Below are positions 1-9,191 of a stretch of 64,000 bases of DNA, in pieces (the stretch's first letter is position 1; each line of letters begins with the position of its first letter). Origin of the DNA: Bacteroidia bacterium. GTDB lineage: Bacteria > Bacteroidota > Bacteroidia > Chitinophagales > Chitinophagaceae. Made by a program: the position numbers and the translations under genes. The DNA lies in the NCBI GenBank assembly GCA_030426665.1, contig JAUHYD010000011.1:1-64000 (forward strand). Direction: 5' to 3'. Below the pieces are notes generated by a model, which saw only the letters and a list, made by a program, of their open reading frames with translations, made no database searches and was not told the DNA's origin.

Positions 1-2382
1 AGTATAGGTACTTGCACCACCCGCTGTAAGGCCGGTTGATGAACCCGTACATATCGCAACATCACCACTCGATGTAATCGTTGGTAATGGATTTACACTT
101 ACGGTTAATGTCGCGGTGTTCACACAGGTATTCGCGTCAGTTCCGGTTATTGAATAAGTAATCGTCGATGTTGGATTTGCTGTTACACTAGCACCCGTAG
201 TCGCTGATAAAGCTGTTGATGGTGACCATACATAGGTACTGGCGCCACCTGCTGTTAGGCCAGTTGAAGTACCCGCACAAACGGTAACATCACCACTTGA
301 CGTAATCGTCGGTAACGGATTAACACTTACTGTCAGCGTTGTTGTATTTACACAAGTATTACCATCTGTTCCGGTTATTGTATAGGTTATCGTCGATGTA
401 GGGTTTGCTGTTACACTTGACCCTGTTGTCGCGGACAAACCTGTTGATGGTGACCAAGTATAAGTACTAGCTCCGCTGGCGGTTAAGCCAGTCGACGAAC
501 CTATACAAATAGACGTATTTCCACTCGAAGAAATAGTAGGCAAGTCATTTACTGTAATAGTAGTTGTCGCAGTATTTTCACAGCCATTACCATCAGTTCC
601 GGTAACAGTATATGTCGTCGTAACCGTAGGGCTGGCGGTGATGCTGGCACCGGTTGTGCCTGACAAACCAGTTGACGGAGACCAAGTATATGTACTTGCA
701 CCCCCAGCAGTCAACCCGGTCGAAAGACCTGTACATATTGCGGTATTAGAACTAGACGTGACTGTCGGCAAAGCATTGACAGTTATAGTTATGGTAGCAG
801 TGTTCTCACAGGAATTCGCATCAGTACCATTCACTGTGTACGTGGTCGTAACAGTAGGATTCGCCGTTACAGAAGCACCGGTTGTTGCCGACAAACCAGT
901 TGACGGACTCCAGACATAAGAACTTGCGCCTGAAGCAGTCAGACTCGTTGAAGAACCTAAGCAAATTGCAGCACTTCCACTAAACGATATGGTTGGTAAT
1001 GCATTAACTGTAAAACTTCTTGTCTGATAACAGCTGGTACTAATGTTGTAAGTGATTACTACTACCCCACCAGACACACCAGTTACAACTCCGGTACTGG
1101 CATCAACAGAACCGATAGCCGGATTGGAACTACTCCATGTTCCTCCTCCGTCTGCCTGACTTAGTGTAGAGGTCGCTCCTACACAAGCTTCCGCTGTACC
1201 GGTAATTGCAGCAGGTGCGCTGTTAACTGTAACTATCGTTTCACTCTGACAAGCAGGAGACGAAGTATAATATAAAATGCTTGATGTGCCAACATTTACC
1301 GCAGTCACCAATCCCGTTGAGGAATTTACCGTTGCTATGGAGGAATTTCCACTATACCACGCCCCTCCCGCGCTAGAATTTAACAATGTAGACGTGTTCC
1401 CGAGACACAATAATGATTCTCCCGTATTTGCCGGTAACGAGGATGTAACGGTAACATCATAAGTACTTGAACAACCAGCACTATTGGTATAACTAATAGT
1501 TGCTGTACCAAGACTGTGACCGGTAACCACACCCGATGTTGAAGTTCCTGTAACAACCGAAGCTATGGTAGGGTTCGAACTACTCCATGTTTGACTTGCA
1601 CTTGAGGTTAAAGTCGAAGTACTTCCACTACATATTGTTGCCTCCCCGCTTATTGGCCCTGGTGCAGTATATACAGACATTCCCGTTGCTTTCTGACAGC
1701 CCGAAGGAGCGGTGTAATTTACAAGAGTGTAACCTCCATATCCAGTGAAAACACCTGATGAAGCACCGACTGTACCAACAGACGTGGAACTACTAGTCCA
1801 TGTACCTCCTGAAGGAGTAGCAGTAAGTGTTTGAGTATTACCCGCGCAAGATGGATTAGTAGCAGTAACCGTTGGTGTTGCACTAACAGTAACTTCGGTT
1901 GTAACATAACATAGCGAGGCGTAACCATACAAATAAGAAATTGTAGTAGTACCCTCAGAATGAATAGTTACAAGCCCAGTAACAATAGAAGCAACCCCCG
2001 GGTCACTAGACGTCCAATTGTTACCCTGACTTGGGTGGGCTGTTAAGAGAGAATAGTCTCCTTCAGAACATAAAGCGGTTGTCCCAGTAATCGCTGACAT
2101 TGTCTGCGGATTAACGGTTACCACAGCCGTGAATGTGGCAGACCCTACAACATAACTCATTGTAACGGTACCAGCTGCAACCCCGGTAACCACACCTGTT
2201 GATGCATCAATAGTAGCAGTACCAGTATTTGCACTACTCCACGTACCACCGGTGGTATCAATGCTCAGCGTAGTACGAGAGGTACCCAAACACACTTTGA
2301 GGAAACCGCTAATTGTCTGACCAGATACGGTAACGGACGATAGCAACAATACAGTGAAAAAGGTAGTAAAAAACTTATTCAT
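1..2382 (-). CDS. Secreted Ig-like/PKD-like repeat protein (partial, C-terminus off the left edge)
   Basis: The minus-strand frame from the ATG at 2380-2382 is open without a stop to base 1 (794 codons), so only the N-terminal part is present. Residues 1-22 form a signal peptide (MNKFFTTFF..., ending VSGQ). About six repeats of ~72 residues follow, with the pattern ISG/ITG-x-x-x-C, GGTWSSSN, ATIDASTGVVTGVxAGT and often a second Cys: bacterial Ig-like group 2 type. From about residue 455 the repeat class changes to ~76-residue PKD-like units (CxGxSTxLTAxGAS, YTWSPSTGLSATTGAS, TYTVTGTDxNxC). Four are complete and a fifth is cut by the window edge. The same Ig-like unit fills the giant gene at 9192-18239, so the two are paralogous surface proteins. 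A T9SS C-terminal signal would be expected outside the window; that is inference. Confidence 0.88.
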   Translation of the reverse strand, partial: MNKFFTTFFTVLLLSSVTVSGQTISGFLKVCLGTSRTTLSIDTTGGTWSSANTGTATIDASTGVVTGVAAGTVTMSYVVGSATFTAVVTVNPQTMSAITGTTALCSEGDYSLLTAHPSQGNNWTSSDPGVASIVTGLVTIHSEGTTTISYLYGYASLCYVTTEVTVSATPTVTATNPSCAGNTQTLTATPSGGTWTSSSTSVGTVGASSGVFTGYGGYTLVNYTAPSGCQKATGMSVYTAPGPISGEATICSGSTSTLTSSASQTWSSSNPTIASVVTGTSTSGVVTGHSLGTATISYTNSAGCSSTYDVTVTSSLPANTGESLLCLGNTSTLLNSSAGGAWYSGNSSIATVNSSTGLVTAVNVGTSSILYYTSSPACQSETIVTVNSAPAAITGTAEACVGATSTLSQADGGGTWSSSNPAIGSVDASTGVVTGVSGGVVVITYNISTSCYQTRSFTVNALPTISFSGSAAICLGSSTSLTASGASSYVWSPSTGLSATTGASVTANPTVTTTYTVNGTDANSCENTATITITVNALPTVTSSSNTAICTGLSTGLTAGGASTYTWSPSTGLSGTTGASITASPTVTTTYTVTGTDGNGCENTATTTITVNDLPTISSSGNTSICIGSSTGLTASGASTYTWSPSTGLSATTGSSVTANPTSTITYTITGTDGNTCVNTTTLTVSVNPLPTITSSGDVTVCAGTSTGLTAGGASTYVWSPSTALSATTGASVTANPTSTITYSITGTDANTCVNTATLTVSVNPLPTITSSGDVAICTGSSTGLTAGGASTYT

Positions 2383-2951
2383 ATAACTTGATTTAATAAA
2401 GTTCAACTGTAATCAAATTGGCATTGCATGCCGTACACTACTTTTTCACAAACATCGGTCAAACACAATATCCCATCACACATTTATCTAATATATGATA
2501 GCAACCCGAATAGTATATAAGACAAATGTAATGATGAAATAATCGGTATGCAAGAAAAAAGGCAAATACCGATAGAAAATAACGCAGTTAAACCCAGAGG
2601 CGTACACAATTTATATATTTATAGTATATAATTTTACAAATAGGACAAACGTTGTTGTCAAATAGCAATAATTAACATAACCAAAAATAAGACATTGCAA
2701 ATGTGTTTACGATGGTACTGGGAACTACAGTCCAATCAAATATCCAACATGTCAATTTATAATTGAATCAGAATAGCAAACCCTGAAATAATCTGCGCAA
2801 CGACATGTCGGAAATTATTTAAAAAATAAAATTTGCCGGTTAGTTCAAACTAGTGCTGAATCGATATACAACTTTTGAAAAAAGCATACATCAAAACAAA
2901 TTCTGGCATCAGCAAATCTGCATCAATTCAACTTCTGAAATCTTATAAAAA
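2383..2951. other. Intergenic region, AT-rich, no gene seen
   Basis: This 569-bp stretch lies between the start of the repeat protein (minus) and the stop of the methylmalonyl-CoA mutase gene (minus). I see no convincing coding frame: the short plus-strand frame beginning near 2875 continues antisense into the mutase gene. The stretch contains the candidate promoter for the repeat protein at 2523-2553. Confidence 0.6.
2523..2553 (-). promoter_or_regulatory. Bacteroidota-type promoter for the repeat protein gene
   Basis: On the minus strand TTG (2553-2551) is followed after a 20-bp spacer by TACATTTG (2530-2523), an exact match to the -33 TTG / -7 TAnnTTTG pattern. The start site would be near 2517, giving a leader of about 135 nt before the ATG at 2382. 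Confidence 0.5.
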
Positions 2952-4508
2952 TCACCCTTTATACTCGCCCCAAACACTTCTCAATGTGTCGGAAATTTCC
3001 CCAAGCGTACAAAGGTTTTCGACGGCAGAAATCACAAATGGCATAAGGTTTTCACGGGTCGTTGCTTTCTCTTTGATTATATCTAAACACTTAAAAGCTG
3101 CGTCATTATCTCTTTCAGCTTTTAATCGTTCCAGTTTCTCTGATTGTACCTTCCTGATTGAGTCATTAATTTTAAAAACAGGAGGAGCGCTCACCTCTTC
3201 AGATTCAAATTTGTTTACGCCAACTATTATTTTTGATTTGTCTTCAATCGCTTTATTGTAAGCATATGCAGACCTTGCAATTTCATCCTGCATGTAGTTC
3301 TGCTCAATAGCCTTGACAGCACCACCCATTGCATCAATCTTCTCAATAATGCGCCAGGCAGCACTTTCAATATCATTCGTTAGAGACTCCACATAGTATG
3401 AACCTGCTAAGGGATCAACAGTATCAGTAGCACCACTTTCGTAAGCTAAAATTTGTTGTGTGCGCAAAGCAATGGAAGCGGCCTCTTCAGTTGGAAGTGA
3501 CAACGCCTCGTCAAAACCATTTGTATGTAACGACTGTGTTCCGCCAAGCACTGCCGACAAGCCCTGAAGGGCCACTCGAACAATGTTATTTTTTGGCTGT
3601 TGAGCAGTCAACGTGCTACCGCCTGTTTGTGTATGAAAGCGTAACATCTGTGCCCTTGAATCGGTAGCACCCAACGACTTCGTAATGTTTGCCCACATTC
3701 TTCTCGCAGCTCTGAACTTTGCGACTTCTTCAAAGATATTGTTGTGTGCATTGAAAAAGAATGACAACCTTTTTGCAAATACATTTATGTCAAGACCTTT
3801 GTCTATAGCGGCTTTCAGATAGGCTTTACCGTTGGCCAATGTAAACGCCAATTCCTGAACAGCATCTGAACCGGCCTCTCTTATGTGGTAGCCCGAAATT
3901 GAAATAGTATTCCATTTCGGAACTTCTTTACTACAGTATTCAAAGATATCCGTTATCAATCTCATTGACGGCTCAGGGGGATAGATATACGTCCCGCGGG
4001 CAGCATACTCTTTTAGAATATCATTTTGAATAGTTCCTGAAATCTTCTTAATGTCTGCTCCTTGCTTTTTTGCAAGGGCTATATAAAGTGCAAGCAGAAT
4101 AAAACCCGTTGCATTGATAGTCATTGACGTAGTAATGTCTGCTAACTTAATGCCATCAAACAACTCCTCCATGTCTTTCAATGAATCTATTGCCACACCA
4201 ACCTTTCCGACTTCGCCTTCTGACATGGAATGATCTGAATCATATCCAATTTGTGTCGGTAAATCGAACGCAACCGATAACCCACTTACACCCTGACTTA
4301 ACAAGAAGTGATAACGTTGATTTGATTCCTTTGCAGTACTAAAACCGGCATACTGACGCATGGTCCACAACCTATCTCTATACATCGCTGAATGCACCCC
4401 TCTGGTGAACGGGAACTGACCGGGTAAATCGTCCACTTTTACAGGCTCGCAATACACTTCTTTTATTTCAATTCCTGAGTCTGTTTTTACTACCTTTTTA
4501 TTGTCCAT
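2952..4508 (-). CDS. Methylmalonyl-CoA mutase catalytic chain (TIM-barrel domain only)
   Basis: This is the substrate-binding chain of an adenosylcobalamin-dependent acyl-CoA mutase that interconverts methylmalonyl-CoA and succinyl-CoA in propionate metabolism. The ATG at 4508 gives 518 residues; an upstream alternative start would only add a non-conserved stretch. [13 protein letters not shown] (Tyr53), [16 protein letters not shown] (Arg171) and [10 protein letters not shown] (His208) are all present. The Tyr and Arg match methylmalonyl-CoA mutase; isobutyryl-CoA mutases carry Phe and Gln at these sites. The C-terminal cobalamin-binding domain (DxHxxG) of full-length mutases is absent and no small B12-binding subunit is encoded in this window, so the partner chain must lie elsewhere. 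The gene is monocistronic and divergent from pckA. Confidence 0.9.
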   Translation of the reverse strand: MDNKKVVKTDSGIEIKEVYCEPVKVDDLPGQFPFTRGVHSAMYRDRLWTMRQYAGFSTAKESNQRYHFLLSQGVSGLSVAFDLPTQIGYDSDHSMSEGEVGKVGVAIDSLKDMEELFDGIKLADITTSMTINATGFILLALYIALAKKQGADIKKISGTIQNDILKEYAARGTYIYPPEPSMRLITDIFEYCSKEVPKWNTISISGYHIREAGSDAVQELAFTLANGKAYLKAAIDKGLDINVFAKRLSFFFNAHNNIFEEVAKFRAARRMWANITKSLGATDSRAQMLRFHTQTGGSTLTAQQPKNNIVRVALQGLSAVLGGTQSLHTNGFDEALSLPTEEAASIALRTQQILAYESGATDTVDPLAGSYYVESLTNDIESAAWRIIEKIDAMGGAVKAIEQNYMQDEIARSAYAYNKAIEDKSKIIVGVNKFESEEVSAPPVFKINDSIRKVQSEKLERLKAERDNDAAFKCLDIIKEKATTRENLMPFVISAVENLCTLGEISDTLRSVWGEYKG

Positions 4509-4732
4509 ATCTACTGTAAAATCAAAGCAACAAATTAAGAATGACAATTTGAAAACTGTCTGAATTTCGGCGGAAAATTAGTGAATAGTTACTACAATTC
4601 TGAATCCATATTTAAGCTGCACGTGCATTAATGATTTCCAAAAACAAAACCCATGCAACATACTTTTTCGGTTAAGCTGTAAATTTAAATTTTTTGTAAA
4701 CTCCATCTGATTGTTCTTAAAACTCTCAAACA

Positions 4733-4765
4733 CAAATCTACCTATACTCAAAAATGTTAAACAAA
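4733..4765 (-). promoter_or_regulatory. Promoter of the methylmalonyl-CoA mutase gene
   Basis: On the minus strand TTTG (4765-4762) and TAGATTTG (4740-4733) are separated by 21 bp, an exact fit to the Bacteroidota -33/-7 pattern. Transcription would start near 4727. Confidence 0.5.
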
Positions 4766-4961
4766 AACCAGATGTTGCACAAAAATTCACTTCGTGAGAA
4801 ATCTAATTCATCTATTCGAATCAACGTTTAATTTATAGAAGCAACGATATTAAAGTAGTTGTATTGTTAGTATCAATTTAATGCACTCTTTATATAAGAC
4901 TATTCTTCATTCCAAGCAAATTCTTTAAAAATTTAACATGCACAATTACCACTTATTGTAT

Positions 4962-4969
4962 TACTTTTG
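4962..4969 (+). promoter_or_regulatory. -7 element of the pckA promoter
   Basis: TACTTTTG matches TAnnTTTG exactly and lies 31 nt before the pckA ATG, giving a leader of about 25 nt. No clear TTG is present at the -33 position. Confidence 0.45.
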
Positions 4970-5000
4970 TTGCCGAAATTTCTTAATAAAAAAATAATCT

Positions 5001-6614
5001 ATGCAGGAATTTGGAAAAAAGAATCCGTCAGTAAATTTAAGGGACCTAGGGTTAAACGTTGGCATTGCTCATTGGAACCTCTCACCGGAAGAATTATCCA
5101 ACAAAACTTTAGCGTTAGGACAAGGGGAACTTAGCGATACAGGGGCACTAAGCGTGAACACCGGAAAATTCACTGGTCGCTCCCCAAAAGACAAATTCAC
5201 GGTAAAAGATGACATTACAAAAGATAGCGTTGATTGGGGCGATATAAATATCCCATTTGAACCAGAAGCTTTCGATAAATTGTATAATAAAGTTTGTGCT
5301 TACTTTGATGGAAAAGAAGTGTATGTACGCGACTCATACGCCTGTGCAGACCCAAAATACAGACTCAACATTCGTGTAGTAAACGAAACACCATGGGCAA
5401 ATCTTTTTTGCAATGATCTTTTCCTTAGACCGACAGAGGAAGAAATTGCAACACAAACCCATGATTGGTTAATACTTCAGGCGCCGGGATTTTATGCAGA
5501 CCCTGCAACAGACGGTACCAGGCAAGATAACTTCACGATTGTGAACTTTACCCGCCGGATAATTATTATTGGTGGAACTGCCTACACCGGCGAAATGAAA
5601 AAAGGAATATTCGGTGTCTTGAATTTCCTTCTACCACACAACCATGGCGTACTCAGCATGCATTGCTCTGCAAATGAAGGCGCAGAAGGCGATGTATCTC
5701 TTTTCTTTGGTTTAAGTGGTACCGGTAAAACAACTTTAAGTGCCGACCCTAACAGAGCGCTGATTGGCGATGATGAGCATGGTTGGGCAGAAAGTTCAAT
5801 ATTCAACTTTGAAGGTGGTTGCTATGCAAAGTGTATAGACCTTAGCGCAGAAAAAGAACCTCAGATTTTTGCTGCAGTAAAGCCGGGTGCTCTTTTGGAG
5901 AATATCAAATTTGTAGAAGGCACAAAAACTGTGGATTATACAGATTCAACGATTACAGAAAATACCAGAGCTGCTTACCCAATCGACTTTATCAAGAATG
6001 CTAAATCTCCGTCGTATGGAGGACAGCCGAAAAACATATTCTTTTTGACGTGTGATGCATTTGGAATATTACCTCCAATCTCGAAATTGTCAAAAGCTCA
6101 GGCCATGTACCACTTTATTAGTGGCTACACGGCAAAAGTTGCCGGCACCGAAGTTGGTGTTAAAGAACCACAAACAACGTTCTCTGCATGTTTTGGTCGC
6201 GTGTTCCTACCATTACATCCTGCTAAGTATGCGGAACTACTTGGAAAAAAACTTGAGCTACATAGCGATGTAAATGTGTGGCTGATAAATACAGGCTGGA
6301 GCGGCGGTGCTTATGGCACAGGTAGCAGAATGAAGCTTGGTTTTACCAGAGCAATGATTACAGCTGCCATGAAGGGAGAACTGGACAACGTGGAATATAA
6401 GGAGCATGCTGTGTTTGGTGTGCAGATGCCTGCTAATGTTCCGGGAGTTCCTTCTGAAATCCTGTTCCCGAGAAATACATGGGCGGACAAGGAAGGTTAT
6501 GACAAACAAGCAAACGAACTAGCAAAACTGTTCCAAAACAACTTTGCAAAGTACGCGGACGGAGCTAACGACGAAATTCGTTCTGCTGCACCCAAAGTGC
6601 ATCAGAGCGCTTAA
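5001..6614 (+). CDS. pckA: ATP-dependent phosphoenolpyruvate carboxykinase
   Basis: This cytosolic enzyme converts oxaloacetate and ATP to PEP, CO2 and ADP in gluconeogenesis. The product is 537 residues, the usual length of the ATP-type family (E. coli about 540). RSPKDKF near residue 60 is the substrate-binding stretch. GTAYTGEMKKG at ~192-202, the P-loop GLSGTGKTT at ~237-245 and the metal-binding GDDEHGW that follows are intact, as is CDAFGILPP further on. The ATG has no Shine-Dalgarno sequence, as is normal here. The gene stands alone, with its own -7 element and a strong terminator. Confidence 0.97.
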   Translation: MQEFGKKNPSVNLRDLGLNVGIAHWNLSPEELSNKTLALGQGELSDTGALSVNTGKFTGRSPKDKFTVKDDITKDSVDWGDINIPFEPEAFDKLYNKVCAYFDGKEVYVRDSYACADPKYRLNIRVVNETPWANLFCNDLFLRPTEEEIATQTHDWLILQAPGFYADPATDGTRQDNFTIVNFTRRIIIIGGTAYTGEMKKGIFGVLNFLLPHNHGVLSMHCSANEGAEGDVSLFFGLSGTGKTTLSADPNRALIGDDEHGWAESSIFNFEGGCYAKCIDLSAEKEPQIFAAVKPGALLENIKFVEGTKTVDYTDSTITENTRAAYPIDFIKNAKSPSYGGQPKNIFFLTCDAFGILPPISKLSKAQAMYHFISGYTAKVAGTEVGVKEPQTTFSACFGRVFLPLHPAKYAELLGKKLELHSDVNVWLINTGWSGGAYGTGSRMKLGFTRAMITAAMKGELDNVEYKEHAVFGVQMPANVPGVPSEILFPRNTWADKEGYDKQANELAKLFQNNFAKYADGANDEIRSAAPKVHQSA

Positions 6615-7047
6615 TTAATATTCAGCTTTTTTGTAAAAGAAATAGTTGACGATTTCGAAATGTCCCGGCTGTCTCTGACAATCGGGACATTTTTTTCTAT
6701 TCCGAAAAATTTACTTCCAAACCACAAAATCATTTGTCATAAAGTCATCTTTGACCACTATTTATTACCTTACCTACCTAAATGGAACGAACTAAATATA
6801 TTCCTGACATTTACACACACAATCATTGTCGCAATATGTTTATGAGCAAACATTTACGAAAACTGGGAAAACCGGATTCTTAAAAATTTGACATTCAATT
6901 AAAGCAAAAAAAAACATGTTTAATATCATTTTGACTATTATTACACTTTACTGCGTCATTAAATAATAAACCCAACGCGCCGAATGAAAAACACCGTAAT
7001 TTGCTGAAAATTTTTGTTGAAAATAATAACAATTAAAATACACGTAC
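6615..7047. other. Intergenic region after pckA
   Basis: This holds the pckA terminator at 6658-6697, then about 350 bp of AT-rich sequence leading to the DUF47 gene. No exact TAnnTTTG element and no coding frame could be supported. Confidence 0.5.
6658..6697 (+). terminator. Rho-independent terminator of pckA
   Basis: A 10-bp stem AAATGTCCCG (6658-6667) / CGGGACATTT (6683-6692) with a 15-nt loop that can itself pair (TGTC/GACA), running into a T tract. It starts 44 nt after the pckA stop. Confidence 0.85.
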
Positions 7048-7695
7048 ATGTCATTTGATTCAGTTCTTAAGTTCTTTTTACCGAAAGACAGAGTTTTCTA
7101 TTCTTTGTTTGAAGAGGTTGCAACAACTCTTGTATTGATGGGCGACACTTTTACAGAGGCGCTGCAACAAAAAGACTTGACAAAAAGAGACGCCCTTCTT
7201 AAAAAGCTTGAAGAACTCGAACATAAAAACGATGAAACTACACACCGGATATTCGTTGAGTTAGGCAGCAACTTTATAACACCGCTAGACAGAGAAGATA
7301 TACACTATCTTGCAACATCTCTGGACGATATCGCGGACTATATTTGGGGAGCGGCTAAAAGAATTGTCAACTACCAAATAGACGATAAGAATAACGCGCT
7401 GAATGATTTTGCCGAAATTATCTCCAAATCTATTAAAGCAATAAACACGAGTATCTTTGGGCTGAGAGACATGAAGAACATCAGAGACATCACCGCCTCC
7501 TGTGTGATTGTAAATAGTCTGGAAAATGATGCTGACGACTTGTTGGACAACACCATGATGCGCTTGTTCAATTCTAACATCAGTCCGGTAGAATTGATAA
7601 AGCAAAAAGACATTTACCAAATGCTTGAGGTAGTAACAGATAAGTGTGAAGATGCCGCAAACGTAGTGGAATCAATTATAATAAAATACGCGTAA
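7048..7695 (+). CDS. DUF47 (PhoU-like) phosphate-transport accessory protein
   Basis: A 215-residue all-helical protein of the DUF47/TIGR00153 family, related to PhoU. These proteins accompany PiT phosphate permeases and are thought to regulate them from the cytosol. The sequence shows long amphipathic helices, the family-typical EHKNDETTHRIFVEL near residue 50, and FITPLDREDIHYLATSLDDIADYIWGA, the paired acidic motif of the PhoU fold. It ends 13 bp before the permease start, so the two form one transcription unit. There is no signal peptide. Confidence 0.92.
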   Translation: MSFDSVLKFFLPKDRVFYSLFEEVATTLVLMGDTFTEALQQKDLTKRDALLKKLEELEHKNDETTHRIFVELGSNFITPLDREDIHYLATSLDDIADYIWGAAKRIVNYQIDDKNNALNDFAEIISKSIKAINTSIFGLRDMKNIRDITASCVIVNSLENDADDLLDNTMMRLFNSNISPVELIKQKDIYQMLEVVTDKCEDAANVVESIIIKYA

Positions 7696-7708
7696 TTAAT
7701 AACTGAGC

Positions 7709-8908
7709 ATGTCCGTTCTTCTTATAGTCATTCTTTTTCTAGCTTTACTTTTCGATTACATAAACGGCTTTCATGATGCAGCCAACTCAATTGCCACGGT
7801 TGTATCTACCAAAGTCTTGACGCCTTTGCAAGCTGTTATTTGGGCTGCCTTCTTCAATTTTGTCGCATTTTTCATATTTAAAGATCATGGTGTAGCTAAA
7901 ACTGTTGCCAAGACCGTTTACGAACAATATATTACTCTTCCCGTCATATTATCGGGGCTACTTGCCGCGATTTCCTGGAACCTACTGACTTGGTGGTTCG
8001 GAATCCCATCTAGTTCGTCACACACACTTATCGGAGGTTTTACCGGTGCTGCTATTGCACATGGCGGATTTGGTGCCATAAACTCAGAGCCGGTTATTAA
8101 AACAATTAGCTTTATCGTTTTGGCTCCCCTGGTCGGTATGATAATGGCATTTATTATTTCTCTCTGGTTCATATACTCATTTAGACGAGGTTGGAAACCC
8201 AAAGTGGTCTCTTCGTTAATAATCGTCGCTGTCGTAGTTATCCTCAGCAATTACATCGAAACAAATCCGGAAAACTTAAAGAATTTATATAATACAGAGT
8301 TGGCAAATATTCTCCTGGAAAGTAAAAACCTGAAATGGGTACTGCTTGGTCTCATACTTATTTCCATGAGTATCTTCACGATGGTGCTCGGTTCACTGAA
8401 CACGGCAAAGGCTACTTTCTATTTAAAGAGGTTTCAACTAGTGTCTTCAGCTGTCTTTAGCATAGGGCATGGTGGTAATGACGCTCAAAAAGTAATGGGG
8501 ATAATATCAGCGGCTTTGATTTGCGAGAATCAAATCGCATCATATAACGATATGCCAACATGGGTACCCCTGGCTTGTTATACCGCGATTGCATTGGGGA
8601 CTATGAGCGGAGGCTGGAAAATCATCAAGACAATGGGAACACGTATCACGAAAGTGACTCCTTTTGAAGGTGTTGCTGCCGAAACTGCCGGGGCAATAAC
8701 TCTTTTTCTTACAGAAAACTTACATATTCCTGTGAGTACTACACATACAATAACCGGTTCAATTATCGGTGTTGGTGCAACAAAAAGACTTTCTGCAGTA
8801 AGGTGGGGCGTTACAATTAACCTTCTCTGGGCATGGATTCTTACTATTCCCGTTAGTGCATTGCTTGCTGCCCTATGCTATTGGATTGTAAGTTTATTCA
8901 ATTTGTAA
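7709..8908 (+). CDS. PiT-family inorganic phosphate permease
   Basis: A 399-residue inner-membrane protein with about ten hydrophobic helices and the two inverted PiT signatures: NGFHDAANSIATVVSTKVLTP near residue 18 and GHGGNDAQKVMGII near residue 253. A conserved GIPSSSSHTLIGG occurs in the first half and PVSTTHTITGSIIGVG in the second half. The family imports metal-phosphate coupled to H+ or Na+. It is the second gene of the DUF47-PiT operon. The cytoplasmic linker between the halves is short. Confidence 0.95.
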   Translation: MSVLLIVILFLALLFDYINGFHDAANSIATVVSTKVLTPLQAVIWAAFFNFVAFFIFKDHGVAKTVAKTVYEQYITLPVILSGLLAAISWNLLTWWFGIPSSSSHTLIGGFTGAAIAHGGFGAINSEPVIKTISFIVLAPLVGMIMAFIISLWFIYSFRRGWKPKVVSSLIIVAVVVILSNYIETNPENLKNLYNTELANILLESKNLKWVLLGLILISMSIFTMVLGSLNTAKATFYLKRFQLVSSAVFSIGHGGNDAQKVMGIISAALICENQIASYNDMPTWVPLACYTAIALGTMSGGWKIIKTMGTRITKVTPFEGVAAETAGAITLFLTENLHIPVSTTHTITGSIIGVGATKRLSAVRWGVTINLLWAWILTIPVSALLAALCYWIVSLFNL

Positions 8909-9046
8909 TTCCCTTTCTTCGTCCATAGTCGCCGGTTTAGTACTCCTTATAGATTATTTTTTTTGTTTGGCTAACATTTCTTCCGTTTGTTACGCCCTTA
9001 TTAACGGAGTATCACAATTTTTACAGATTTTATTTTAATTAATATT

Positions 9047-9073
9047 AAAAATACATACAACCATGTATTTTTT
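9047..9073 (+). terminator. Probable terminator of the phosphate operon
   Basis: An AT-rich 10-bp stem AAAAATACAT / ATGTATTTTT with a six-base loop, ending in a T tract, about 140 nt after the permease stop and upstream of the giant repeat gene. Confidence 0.45.
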
Positions 9074-9191
9074 GATATATAATGATAGATTGATAAAGTC
9101 TCTAAATATTTTTACTTAATAAACTGTTTACTTTTTGGTAAAAAATTCTATTTTTATAGCTACTAACTCAATTTCTTCAAAAAATTGTAAA

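Larger units (their letters stand above)
4509..5000. other. Divergent intergenic region between mutase and pckA
   Basis: About 490 bp, very AT-rich, holding the divergent promoters of the mutase gene (minus) and pckA (plus). No coding frame with recognisable features is seen. The mutase leader would be about 220 nt, long enough for a regulatory element, but I could not identify a cobalamin riboswitch core in it. Confidence 0.55.

Noticed and set aside
1-1000. Regularly spaced similar sequences suggesting a CRISPR array or satellite
   Set aside because: The period is ~228 bp with no spacers, and the minus-strand frame is open throughout: these are codon-level protein repeats.
2875-3261. 128-codon plus-strand frame near the mutase 3' end
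   Set aside because: Antisense to the conserved mutase coding sequence for most of its length, with no recognisable content.
4509-4727. Cobalamin riboswitch in the mutase leader
   Set aside because: The leader is long enough, but no B12-box-like core or supporting helices could be recognised by eye.
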